NCBI GenBank assembly: GCA_001414345.1
Contig: LLCB01000301.1
Location: 1-64,000 of the forward strand
Source: Hymenoscyphus infarciens
Lineage: Eukaryota; Ascomycota; Leotiomycetes; Helotiales; Helotiaceae
Length of the DNA: 64,000 nt
Direction: 5' to 3'
The notes beneath the pieces are model-generated. The model made no database searches and was not told the origin of the DNA. It saw only the letters and a list, made by a program, of their open reading frames with translations. Position numbers and translations under genes: made by a program. Below are positions 23,085 through 33,488 of this stretch, in pieces (the stretch's first letter is position 1; each line of letters starts with the position of its first letter).

Positions 23085-23607
23085 CTAGTTTTTTGGTGCT
23101 CTTTCCAGCTCCGTCAAAGCCTCCTTTGGAAACACGCCATCCTCAACCATCCGAGTTGCAAACTGCAGCAACCAAGTCTGGCAGTTCTGTATCTTGATTC
23201 TTGTCTTCGATGTCTACAATTCTCTCAGCACAATTATATATCTACATATCTACACTTTTACATACCGATCCAGGTGGCCTGAGACTCGGGCCCGGCGCGT
23301 CCACTTTCCACGCCAATTGCTCCAATTTGTCTCGTGGAATGTCATCGTTGCTGTACTCGTCGTCATTCTCTAGAACAAGGTCTTTGTTGATCTCGCATAG
23401 CTGTTTCAGAGAATGGCCTCGAGTTTCTGTTGATAGATTGTGGTTTCTTTCGAATTCGTGGATGAAGCCTTCACCCGGGCTGCCTTGAACGTTGATGATT
23501 TTGCCTATCTTTCTTTCCTCTTGGTTTTTTGTTTTTGGTAGCCACAACGCCCAGTGGGCCGCAAATATGGGAGAGTGGTAGATGATTAGGTACACCGGGC
23601 GAGGCAT
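23085..23607 (-). CDS. Small conserved fungal protein, function unknown
   Basis: Two exons (23607-23266 and 23213-23085) separated by a 52-bp intron (gtatgt..gtag) give 156 residues. It begins MPRPVYLIIYHSPIFAAHWALW, then FEREx-like FERNHNLS, and exon 2 supplies KTRIKIQNCQTWLLQF and a short charged tail. From memory this order (YLIxYHSPxFxAHWAxW ... NCQTWL) marks a small family common in Pezizomycotina (possibly DUF6914; I am unsure of the number). The conserved His, Asn, Cys and Gln suggest a papain-like or PPPDE-like fold, but that is inference. The ATG at 23607 is preferred over 23655 because the conserved block starts right after it. Confidence 0.68.
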
Positions 23608-25328
23608 TGTATTGTTTTTGCAACATTGGTCCTGGGTTGACGACCTCTTTTCCAAGTCCCCAAATGAGTCGGGTCACGTCGAACTGTTCACGCAATTGAG
23701 ATCTTTTCTGTTGCTGAAGGCATTGAATTTCGCCAGGAGCAGTCTTGTTTGGCATTCGAGTAGTAAGACTGGCTCTCAAAGTCTCATGGCAAGAGTTTTG
23801 TCTCGTTGAGTAGTTTGCTCGTTCGTATTGTTTTACGCACCTAAATCATCGTTCATGGGTTCACTCTCCAGTGATGAACTTGAAGTTCTCCTATATATCT
23901 ATTATTCAGAAAGCAAACTGTTGCTAATATCATTTTCAGCCCGGTTCAACATGTAGCACCTGTTTTTCTCCACGAAGTATCGGGATTACTTTCACCGCTG
24001 AAAATCGAAAGCGGGGGTTAAGTACCAAAGACTCAAACCCGCTCCTGGCACCCTGGGTCATGCGACATATTCAATTGGTGCTGAATTGGGTATAAGAGGG
24101 AAATATGAGCTCATGATTGTGGTTGTTATTTATTCATTTTGCCCCCTTTTTTATAAATGGTACTCCAATATCTCCCTCCCTTAGCGTTCTGGATATCCAT
24201 CTTCAATCTTGGAGTGTAAAGTTTGTATACTAAACACCTCTTTTTGAATGTATACTTTAGAGTGTGCAGAGTCGCATTCTAAATGAGATTAGTTGTATGT
24301 TGCGTTGTTGACCAGGTGGAGCACCGACAAGGGAGGAACGACCTGGTCTCAAGATCAACGAGGAAGGAACCACCGCCGCCACGACCTAGACCATGTAATA
24401 TGAATAGGTAGGAGGGCGAGGGGGTGTTGATCTAGATAAGGCCAGTCGTTACTTCCCTTCTTGGATTTGAGTGGCGATCGTTGGCAAACGAAAGAGCCTC
24501 AACGAGGAAGGAACCATCACGATCACGATCCAGGGTCAACCCTCTCAAGCAGGGAAGGAAAGAATGATCAAGTGGAATGGTCTTCATCACCTCATTCAAA
24601 CTTTCTCCTCCCAGTCCACCGTGCATTAGGTATTCAAAAAACCCCCTAAACCTCTCCCACCACACAACGTCTCTGGGAGAATATATAAAGAAAATCCTTT
24701 ATCGATACGTTGAGGTGCACAGGCTCCTTCTTAAACAGTAAATCACGTTGCATGTTCATGAATGCTTTGTTTTGGGATGGCCGGGTGGTTTATGGTGAGT
24801 TGGCAGACTCAATTCTCCCCCTTTTTTCTTCTTTTTCTCCTTCTCCTACCTAGGAAGGTAGAGGGTGGAGTTTGCGGTGAGAGAAGGTGCTGTTGGCAAT
24901 TTATTCTTCTGTGATGGAGTCACTCCAAATGTCTCATTTCCTAGTTTCTATATGTTTCGATATTTTTCTAGTTGGAAATGGCTCGAGATCTCCTAAGAAA
25001 TACAACCACATTCCCTGTTGCAGGTGGTTGTTTTATTCAGAGACGAAAGTGAAGTGAGTGAATTGTGAAGTGCCGCCTCAGGCAATCACAAATCTCGGCC
25101 TCGGCTCGGCTTGAACGGGGATTTCCATTCTCCGCTTCTGATTTGTCGGCCTTGCGACGGTAGCGTCATAAAGATTTCCAAAGATTAGAACGGACCTCCT
25201 CTTTCTCCATCAACTACCTATCAACACCACGACAACCAAATCCTCACAGTCATTCCAACCTCGTCAGAAACAATTCCATATAACGACTACCACCTACTTG
25301 CCATCAAAACAAATACTCTCCCATCAAA
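23608..25328. other. Intergenic DNA, 1.7 kb
   Basis: No gene can be supported. A 77-codon minus-strand frame at 24432-24665 contains a leucine-rich-looking piece (LPCLRGLTLDRDRDGSFLVE) but no start context or partner exon. The words caacgaggaaggaacca recur at 24357-24373 and 24499-24515. The last 130 bp before ISU1 are C/A-rich and form its leader. Confidence 0.45.
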
Positions 25329-25994
25329 ATGTTCCGTCGCAGTTTGCTCAACTCACCCCGCGCTGTCGGAAGAGCGATATCCGCCACCTCTGTTCGACCA
25401 ACCCTCAGACTCGCAAGCCCTGCTGTCACCTCCCCTATCGCAGTTGCTGGACGAAGACAATACCATGAAAAGGTCATTGACCACTACTCGCGGCCGCGCA
25501 ATGTCGGCAGCATGCCCAAGACGGATACCGATGTTGGAACGGGACTTGTTGGTGCTCCGGCCTGCGGAGATGTGATGAAGCTTCAGATCAGAGTCGATCC
25601 AAACGATAACACCATCTCCGACGTTAAATTCAAGACTTTTGGATGTGGATCCGCTATTGCCTCTTCGTCTTATCTTACAGAGTTGGTTAGGGGAATGACT
25701 CTGGAGGAAGCCGGACGAATTAGAAACACTGAGATTGCAAAGGAGCTGTGCTTGCCTCCGGTTAAGTGTAAGTCTATTATCATCAGTATTAATGTTATGT
25801 TTAGAAGGATGAGAATGCTAATTTTTGATTTAGTACATTGCTCCATGCTTGCCGAAGACGCTATCAAATCCGCTATCTCAAACTACTACACCAAGAACCC
25901 TAACGCTCGCTCAACAGACCTAGGAGGAACCGGCGCGAAGATGCCCACGATCGACGCTGTTGAATCTGCCGCTTCTCAGACTGCCACAGCATAA
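25329..25994 (+). CDS. ISU1: Mitochondrial iron-sulfur cluster scaffold protein ISU1 (IscU)
   Basis: Two exons (25329-25767 and 25834-25994) give 199 residues. The protein holds nascent 2Fe-2S clusters in the mitochondrial matrix for transfer to apoproteins. Residues 1 to about 45 form a basic Ser/Arg presequence ending before YHEKVIDHYSRPRNVG. All three cluster ligands are present: Cys in GAPACGDVM, Cys in TFGCGSAIASSS and Cys in LHCSMLAEDAI. LPPVK is the Hsp70 recognition site. The 66-bp intron splits the codon between VK and LHCSM. It is a multiple of three and has no in-frame stop, so an unspliced frame also stays open, inserting 22 residues beside the third ligand. That spliced version is the canonical IscU. 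Confidence 0.96.
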   Translation: MFRRSLLNSPRAVGRAISATSVRPTLRLASPAVTSPIAVAGRRQYHEKVIDHYSRPRNVGSMPKTDTDVGTGLVGAPACGDVMKLQIRVDPNDNTISDVKFKTFGCGSAIASSSYLTELVRGMTLEEAGRIRNTEIAKELCLPPVKCKSIIISINVMFRRMRMLIFDLVHCSMLAEDAIKSAISNYYTKNPNARSTDLGGTGAKMPTIDAVESAASQTATA

Positions 25995-26756
25995 GCAAGA
26001 ATTTTGCGGGGATGGATATGTGAAGGATGGGATTAGGAAAGAACGAAGGAAAAGTTCTAGTTTGCCAGCTGCATACTTTTTTATGCGGCCTGTAGAGGCA
26101 TCAGACTGTAATTAGGGTAAGGGGCTCTCAGAGGCTGACCAATACTTTCACTTGAGTGGGAGGGGATTGTTTTTTGGAGTATGGTGGGCGCAGTTTTTGC
26201 GATATGACCTGGGTTTTCATGTACACAAACTTCTTACTGTTGCAGCGTCAATGAAGATCAATCGACACCACTCTATCAGTCTTATATTCACAATTTGACA
26301 GCATTCTAAATGAACACTCGAGTTGCGAATTTTGATCTCTGAATACTGAGGACTGGAGAAATAAAATTCTTCTAGATTTCTAGCACAATTCAAACCATTA
26401 CCCCAAACCTTTTAGGAGGGCCACCCTAACTCCTACATGAATTAGTTAATATTTTGGTTTATTAGTTGTGCTAGAAGGTTGGAATAATAAGATCCACTCT
26501 CCGAACTCTTTTCCAGGCTTGAAGTTTGATTTATATTTCAAATAACTTCACAGGTACATTTCAGATAATTAAAAATTAGTCGTTTGTATTGTGAAAACTA
26601 AAATGTTACCCATAAGAGCTACCCCATTGCCTTCCTTGCCAGTAGTGAAGCTCCCTTATCGCCGAACAGAATTTTTTCTTATCGCAAGCCTCCAGACTAA
26701 AAATTTCCAGTCCCGCCAATCCCTCCCCTCCACGATCCACACAACAAATCGCAAAG
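25995..26756. other. Intergenic spacer with DBP3 promoter
   Basis: A 762-bp spacer between tandem plus-strand genes. No further ORF has support. Confidence 0.45.
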
Positions 26757-28625
26757 ATGCCCAAACGAACCATCGACGAGACGGGTCTGCCCAATGCAGA
26801 GGAATCTGTCCCGGAAACCTCTCACAAACAGAAGAAACGCAAGAGCAAGACGGTCGAAGGCGCAAGCGATGATACGGGCGTCGAAAATAAAGAGTCCAAG
26901 GCCGAGCGAAAGGCAAGGAAACGACAGAAGAAGCTAAAGAAGGCTGCGGAAGCTGCTGGGGAGGAGGAAGAAAAGGTTGAGGAGCCAAAAGATGTTGAGG
27001 TTGAGGGGGAGGAGGAAGTGACTGAGGATGTCGTGGACCCAAAAGCTGCGAAAGCTGCGAAGAAGGCAGAGAAAGCTAGACTGAAGGCTTTGAAGAAAGC
27101 CGCAAAGGCAGAAAATGGTGAGGCAAATGGAAGTGCCGAATCTGCGAAGGTTGAGGAGTCGAATGGTATCGCGAAAATCGGTGTTTCAACAAGCAGCGAC
27201 CTTTATACCGAAAGCCCAGAATTGACAGCCCTCCCACAAGCTGAAATCGACAAGTTCTTGAAGGATAACTTTATTTCCATCAAGGATCCTTTGGCTTCGA
27301 CGATGTTTCTCAGACCGATTGTCAAATTCGAATACCTACCTATTAGCGATCCTGCGCAATTGAAGCCCTTCAAGGCTTTCAAAGCTCCAACTGCTATTCA
27401 GGCTGCGGTTTGGCCATACCTTTCTGCTGGGAGAGATGTTATTGGTGTTGCGGAAACTGGATCAGGAAAGACAATGGCGTTTGCGGTACCCTGTGTACGA
27501 CATATTTTGTCTCTGCCAGGTGGGAAGAACAAGGGGGCTAGAGCGGTGATTGTTGCGCCTACTCGAGAATTGGCAATGCAAAGTTATGAACAAATCATGA
27601 TTTTGGCCAAGGTTTCTGGATTACAAGCTGTCTGTGTTTACGGAGGAGTACCAAAGGATCAACAAAGAACCATGCTGAAGACCGCAGATATTGTTGTGGC
27701 TACACCAGGACGTTTGAACGATTTGATCAACGAAGGATGTGCGAACTTGGGAAAGGCCAAATACGTTGTTCTTGACGAGGCCGATCGAATGTTGGACAAA
27801 GGATTCGAGGAGGAGATCCGAAAGATTATCAATACCACTTCCAAGGAACGACAAACCCTCATGTTCACAGCTACATGGCCAGAATCTGTACGCGCACTTG
27901 CTTCAACTTTCATGAAGACCCCTCTCAAGGTCACAATTGGAGACAACCCAACTGGAGATCTCCGAGCAAACACCAGAATCGTCCAAAAAGTCGAAGTCGT
28001 CGATCCCCGAAACAAGGAATACCGAGTCCTCCAGCTCCTCAAAGAATACCAAAGCGGTGCTCAAAAAGACGACCGAATCCTTGTTTTCGCACTCTACAAG
28101 AAGGAAGCTACGAGAATAGAAGGGTTCATCCGATCCAAGGGTTTCCGAGTCGCAGGTATCCACGGTGATTTAAGTCAGGAACAACGAACCAGGAGTTTGG
28201 AAGCTTTTAAATCCGGGGGAACCCCGATTCTTGTTGCTACTGATGTTGCGGCTAGAGGGTTGGATATCCCGGCTGTGAAGTTGGTGATTAATTGTACTTT
28301 CCCGCTTACAGTTGAGGATTATGTTCATAGGATTGGACGGACGGGCAGAGCGGGGAAGGATGGGTTGGCTATTACGCTTTTTACGGAGCATGATAAGGCG
28401 CAGAGTGGATCGTAAGTTTCTCCCTACTCGAGTTTCAAATTCTTTGGATCATTACTAACGGTTTATAGTTTGATCAATGTTTTGAAAGCAGCGAATCAAC
28501 CAGTCCCAGATGAGTTACTCAAGTTCGGTACTACAGTGAAGAAGAAGGAGCACAGCGCATACGGAGCATTCTACAAGGACACAGAGGGTAGCGATAAAGT
28601 GGCTACGAAGATAACATTCGATTAG
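26757..28625 (+). CDS. DBP3: DEAD-box ATP-dependent RNA helicase DBP3
   Basis: Two exons (26757-28411, 28469-28625; 57-bp intron) give 603 residues. DBP3 is a nucleolar helicase of 60S ribosomal subunit assembly. The first 130 residues are a Lys/Glu-rich extension ([18 protein letters not shown]), typical of nucleolar helicases. Helicase motifs follow in order: Q motif [48 protein letters not shown] (the SAT box is TAT), [22 protein letters not shown] and [13 protein letters not shown]. Exon 2 supplies the C-terminal tail ([15 protein letters not shown]). Its stop codon is only 45 bp from that of the convergent RFT1 gene. Confidence 0.95.
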
Positions 28626-28670
28626 AAAGCAAGAGAAAACTTGGCATAGAGATACCTAGTTCTAATTCTC

Positions 28671-30723
28671 TCATCTTGTATTTCCTCTCATAGTACGATA
28701 GAGTTCTAGAAGATAGACTCGTTCGGATATGGCACTGTTTTTGGAGTTTGTTAGTTAGGCGTACATTTTTATCATGTAGGGAAAGAACGAAAACGAACTT
28801 ACAGTGTAATCACAAATACCCCCGCAGCACCTCCGCTCTTGACTAAATCCAATATTGTTCCATCAAAAGTAAGCGCCACCCTGTTAAGCGCCGCAAACGT
28901 GACAGCTCCCAACGCCACACTAACAGGACCAGGCATCAAGCCCCGAACCTCAAAGCTCACACCCTGTCTCCTCAAAAAGCCCCGGATGAAAACAGTACTC
29001 CAAATAATTCTAAACCCCATATTCAATACATTCGCCCACACAAGTCCTTTCGCTCCCATGCCCAACACTCGCAAAAACATGAATGCGGCACCACCGAAAG
29101 CCCCGGAGAAAAAAAACATCCAGATGGATTGTTTATGTACCTCCGATTGCGTGGCGACGGAGGAAACGAAAGCTTCGGTTATCCCGTTTATAGCTAGAAG
29201 GGGGATGTAATAGCAGTATGTTGATAATACCTCTCCGGCTCCGGAAGACGCCCATTTGGAACCTGCTACTATCTTGAGTAACTGCGGTGCTATCGTGGGG
29301 CCTGCGGCGAGGACACAGACAGACAAAAGTACATAAGCTCGAAGGAGTTTGTACAATGAACTTCTGGCTTCTAGGACTGCGGATTGGGGGGGGTTGGTGG
29401 AGAGGGAGGAGAGGAGTTTTCCGAAGTAGTTGCGGGATGATTCTTCGATTGGTTGGAGGACTAGGCGGGCGAGGAGACCTCCGTAGTTATCTGTTGTGCT
29501 CTTTTAGTATGGGGTGTCATTTTGAGACAGGGGGTTCTTACTTGCTAAGACGTAGGTTCCTTGTGCTACGGGCGTGGAGAGGAGAGCAATGAGGAGGGTG
29601 TCGCCTTGGGTTAGGAGATGTTTTAGGAGGGATTGGGTGAATATTGAGGTTGCTAGGAGGAGGATGGGGCAGGAGAAGTAGGTTAGGAGGATTGAGGAGG
29701 GGTTGCTGGGTGTCTTGTTAGTATTGTGAGGGAGAATGTGGGAGGAAACTGTCGAGAAAAGAGCCAATGGAAGGGAATTCCAAAGGAGGAAGTCGATGGG
29801 AAAAGAAAATAAGGAGATAAATCGAGTAAGTACCTTGAGAATATTGGTTTCAGGAATAGAGAGAATCCAGAGGATGATGCGAGTGAGAGTACACTGGCAT
29901 AGTACACCACGCCAAGCATCGTTGCATACACAACTTGTCCAACAGCGAAAGGCATGACCCCGAGATCAACGTTTGCCTACCAAAAATATGAGTACATGAG
30001 CTTCTCAAAATAAAAACCAAAAAAGGTGGATTGAAGGGTACTTACCCTCGCTCCCCAAACAGCCGTACCGCAACATGCCAAGCACCTCAACAGTGTAGCT
30101 ACTGCTTCTGCCCTTGCACGGATTTTGTACATGGATTTGTGCTGGACAACCACGAAGCATGGTTCGGATAACAGCTCTAAAATTGCAGCAACGCCATAGA
30201 TTTTCAAGGACGTCTGGAAATATGGCGTTTCTTGAATTGCGGAATCGGAGGTGGTGGCTCGGAGGTAGAGCCATGCTAGTAAAACCGCGAATACAATCCC
30301 TAGGTATAGTGAAATATAGGATAAGTTGATAATCGCTTGGGTTTTCCCGGCGGGAGTTTGAGCTGAGATTCCTGATTCTGGTCTTCTCTCGTCTTTTCGT
30401 TTTTCTTGAGAATCGGCCTTTCCGCCTGATGAATCATTTGATAAAGAGGGCTCAGGCTCAGAGGTATCGGTTTGCCTTTGGATAGCCACACGCAGACTTT
30501 CTCGAGCGAAAAAAAGGACTGAGATGGAGTAGACTTCTAATTGAGTTGAGATTCCCAATATAGAAGGGGAAAGGAAGCGGAGGAGGATTTGGTTGACGAT
30601 GAAAGTCAGGGCGCGGGAACCGACTTGGAGACCAATGAGAAGGGTGGCTCCTCCCGTTGAGGTAGTTGATAGATTCGCATTTTGAGTTTCTTCTTTCCGT
30701 TCAGGGGGGTTCTTGGAAGTCAT
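28671..30723 (-). CDS. RFT1: RFT1 family membrane protein (dolichol-linked oligosaccharide translocation)
   Basis: Five exons (30723-30046, 29976-29834, 29705-29542, 29490-28803, 28734-28671), whose junctions keep frame throughout, give 578 residues. RFT1 sits in the ER membrane and is needed for use of Man5GlcNAc2-PP-dolichol in N-glycosylation; whether it is itself the flippase is debated. Family blocks are [90 protein letters not shown] and [12 protein letters not shown]. About 12 hydrophobic segments are present. A Ser/Glu/Lys-rich loop of roughly 45 residues follows the second membrane segment. The last exon is only 21 codons. Confidence 0.93.
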
Positions 30724-31037
30724 TGATGCTGTTTTCTCCCGTGCTTTCGTAACTGAATGGGAACACGTTTTGATGTGAGGAAGTTCTCCCGAGGTTGGGC
30801 CGCTTCAGTCACGTGGCAGGCCCATCTCACCAAACATCGACGTCAATTGTTTTCAACTCAGATTCACTTCTCACAAACTTACTTGAGTCACACTGTGTAC
30901 TTGTGTCTCTATTTATTTTATTCGAGCGAACAACCCTCGTTTTGGTATTGCTCTCCATCATCAAATTGAGCCAAGCAAGGTCATCCGGGATCACTTATCT
31001 GGGCAACCTACATCAGCTCACCTCACGACCTCAAGAC
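30724..31037. promoter_or_regulatory. Shared promoter region of divergent RFT1 and 2OG-oxygenase genes
   Basis: 314 bp lie between the two divergent start codons. The plus-strand frame is open upstream to 30795, but the first residues there lack family similarity, so 31038 is preferred as start. Confidence 0.45.
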
Positions 31038-32164
31038 ATGCATTTCCTTGCGAATATCAAAGCAAAAGCCGTTGCAGCGGGCCTTCGTTTCCCCAAAAGT
31101 CGCAAGAAAGCACTCAAGGTGGAGCCTCAACCCAACGGTCTCCCTCCGTTGAACCCAGTCGAATTACCCCACATACTCCCAGAACACAGGTTCGCCCTCT
31201 CAGACCAAGGCTGGTCAAAAATCACATTCGATAAACCCGTCGATCAACTCCAAAATACCTCTCAAAATCTCTTCCAAGCCAGCAAAGCATTCTTCGATCT
31301 ACCCGTTGAGCAGAAGGAGAAATTTAGGACCCAGTCGGGGACAGAAGAAGGATGGAACCATGTTCCAGGCGAGAAAGAGTTCATCACACTTCGAAGTCTG
31401 GAGAGAATACCAGACGAATTAAAGGATGCTGCAGACATTTTCTGGGGGGTTGCAGGAGGTCTTCTGGATGATTTGATTAAACGTATAGCGGAAAGTTTGG
31501 ACTTGCCTCCCCATGCTTTGGGGGCTTATTCGGAACCTTGTGTGAAGTTGGGAATTGATAAAACTGCGACTTTGCTTCGATTGTTTCGGTATGAGAGTAA
31601 CTCTAGTGAGGTTGAGATGAAGACGGTTGCTGAAGGTAAGTCATTTTCTTGTCCATTACGGAGAAAGGTGTGTGGCTCTTACTAAATGAACCTTTAGCAC
31701 ATCGAGACTTGGGTTTGCTTTCTCTTGTTATTGGAGAGACTCCCGGCTTAGAGGTCTGGAACCGGAATTCACAATTCTGGTTTCCCATTGAGAAAACCTT
31801 CCTAGAACCAGCTGGCTGCGTAATGGTAGGTCGTCAGCTGGAACGACTCTCCAATTTCAGATATCAATCTGGTGGCCATCGAGTTTGTTCCTATCCTGCT
31901 CCAACGCCAGAAGCAACATCAACCCCTCGATATCGTTATTCTATCGTCTTCGTTTTACGAGCTCATTCACCAGTCCCCGTGAATACCGATCAACTTACTA
32001 CGAAGATCACGGGATCTTTTCCAAACCCTTTGAATGGCATCACGGCTGGTCAGTTATACAAGGATATTCATCAGGCACATTTCAACATTAATACTGGAAT
32101 CAAAGAGAGAAAGAAGCAGAAGGAATTATTGGCTGCTAAAAAGGAAAAGGGGGCGACCCCCTAG
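31038..32164 (+). CDS. 2-oxoglutarate/Fe(II)-dependent oxygenase (isopenicillin N synthase-like)
   Basis: Two exons (31038-31635, 31698-32164; 62-bp intron) give 354 residues. The N-terminal DIOX_N-type half has FALSDQGWSKITFDKPVDQL and FFDLPVEQKEKF. The core keeps the iron ligands His201 and Asp203 in AHRDLGLLSLVIG and a distal His260 in SGGHRVCSYP, followed by RYRYSIVFVLR, where the 2-oxoglutarate-binding Arg normally sits. Note that the intron cuts one residue before the HxD motif. The C-terminus is a Lys-rich tail (KERKKQKELLAAKKEKG). Substrate unknown; relatives occur both in specialised metabolism and as stand-alone fungal genes. It is convergent with the patatin-like gene, 170 bp apart. 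Confidence 0.85.
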
Positions 32165-32333
32165 TCTTTGTCAGATTGTAATGGTAGTGGATTCCCCCAA
32201 AATTCTTCCCTCCCACACCCCTTTGCTTCAGCCTTGTTTCCAAAAGCTTGCCAATACCCACAAGCCAGCTCAGAGCATTCGAGTCGGGGAGTATACTAGA
32301 TGAGCGAAAAGGATGGATGGATGACCCCAAACA

Positions 32334-33488
32334 TCAAGGCCAATATCTTGGTGGAGGATCGTTAACAAAGTCCATAGCCAGAGTGCCTGGTGGACTTGGG
32401 ACAGTTGCAGCCACTGAAGAAGAACCATTCGAATCAGTTGCATCCGTCGAGATGATCGCCCGGGCGCATTGCTCTACCAAAAGAGCCACATCCTCAGCTG
32501 CTAAATACCGCTTCGTAGCCTTTTTAACAGTGTCTGAGACCAAAGTGTCATTCCGTACCGAACCTGCACTTGCTTGCTTAGGGACCATGCGAAATTGTCG
32601 TATAAAGCCTTCCGGATAAACACCATAATCTGGAGTTGGCTTTTTAGGAGTAAATAACCAAGGTACTAGGCCTACAATTTTCCTGATGTCTTTTGAGCAT
32701 GGAGGACCTGGTCCGATATTGACGAAGACTGATCCTTTCACATTTCCGGCTCCGTAGAGTGCCCAAATTTCATCCGCAGCGATTTGGTTGATGTTTGTTG
32801 TATTTGGGAATTTATTTTGGAGTATTACCATTTGAAAAACAGCTATGAACACGCCACATGGGGCCGTAAAGTACTCCGTCGAACCCGTAGCAAAAAATGC
32901 GTCGCCTGTAGTGAAATCTAGGCGAGCGCTCGCACCGGGCAGGACGACGTCCTCTCGCTCTAGTGTAGGGTAGGAGCGGAAGACATAATGCTTGGAGGAA
33001 CTTTCGAGAGAGGAAGCTGCAACAAAAACATGACGGGCTCGATGGCGGTGATGATTGCACGGACAAATACCGTCTGTTAGAAGACGGCTTGTATCACGGA
33101 GTGCGCTCATTATGTCAGGTCGTCTAGCGAGATGGTTAACTTCAGCACGAAACTTATCGTGGTCCACCATTTTCTTGGGGCAAAAAAGAGCGGGTGCAAG
33201 GGTAGACCATTCCCGGAGACATGCCTTGATATCCATATGAACTTTTCCGAGAAGAATTGCTAGCCATCCGCCGCTACCGATTCCGCAAATAACGTCGAAG
33301 TACTGGCAAGGTTTCAATTTTTGGCCTGGTCCTCCGGTAACTTTGGAAAGTAAATCTTCGAGAATGACAAGTTGAGAAATGACTTGCATGCCCTCTCCCT
33401 TTAATGTGAGAACTCTTAGAGGTGTTTCGAGGCTGGAAAAATAGAGAGGATCCGTACAAATCGAACACCGGTGTTCAAACGATGACAT
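32334..33488 (-). CDS. Patatin-like protein with altered active site
   Basis: A single exon of 384 residues. The order of motifs matches a patatin phospholipase: a beta strand plus glycine loop (LRVLTLKGEGMQVISQL, 25-40) and a nucleophile elbow (FDVICGIGSGGWLAILLG, 64-81), followed by CLREWSTL. The functional residues have drifted. The oxyanion loop DGGGxRG reads KGEGMQV. The elbow GTSTGG reads GIGSGG, so the nucleophile Ser position is Gly71, although Ser72 is adjacent. Later parts resemble fungal patatin-like proteins (RHVFVAAS, FRSYPT, VNIGPG). It lacks NACHT, ankyrin or TPR repeats. Probably a pseudoenzyme or a lipase with a shifted Ser; a pseudogene is less likely because the frame is intact. 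Confidence 0.7.
   Translation of the reverse strand: MSSFEHRCSICTDPLYFSSLETPLRVLTLKGEGMQVISQLVILEDLLSKVTGGPGQKLKPCQYFDVICGIGSGGWLAILLGKVHMDIKACLREWSTLAPALFCPKKMVDHDKFRAEVNHLARRPDIMSALRDTSRLLTDGICPCNHHRHRARHVFVAASSLESSSKHYVFRSYPTLEREDVVLPGASARLDFTTGDAFFATGSTEYFTAPCGVFIAVFQMVILQNKFPNTTNINQIAADEIWALYGAGNVKGSVFVNIGPGPPCSKDIRKIVGLVPWLFTPKKPTPDYGVYPEGFIRQFRMVPKQASAGSVRNDTLVSDTVKKATKRYLAAEDVALLVEQCARAIISTDATDSNGSSSVAATVPSPPGTLAMDFVNDPPPRYWP

Noticed and set aside
24432..24665. Minus-strand 77-codon leucine-rich-looking ORF
   Set aside because: No start context, no partner exon and no full repeat; too short to call.
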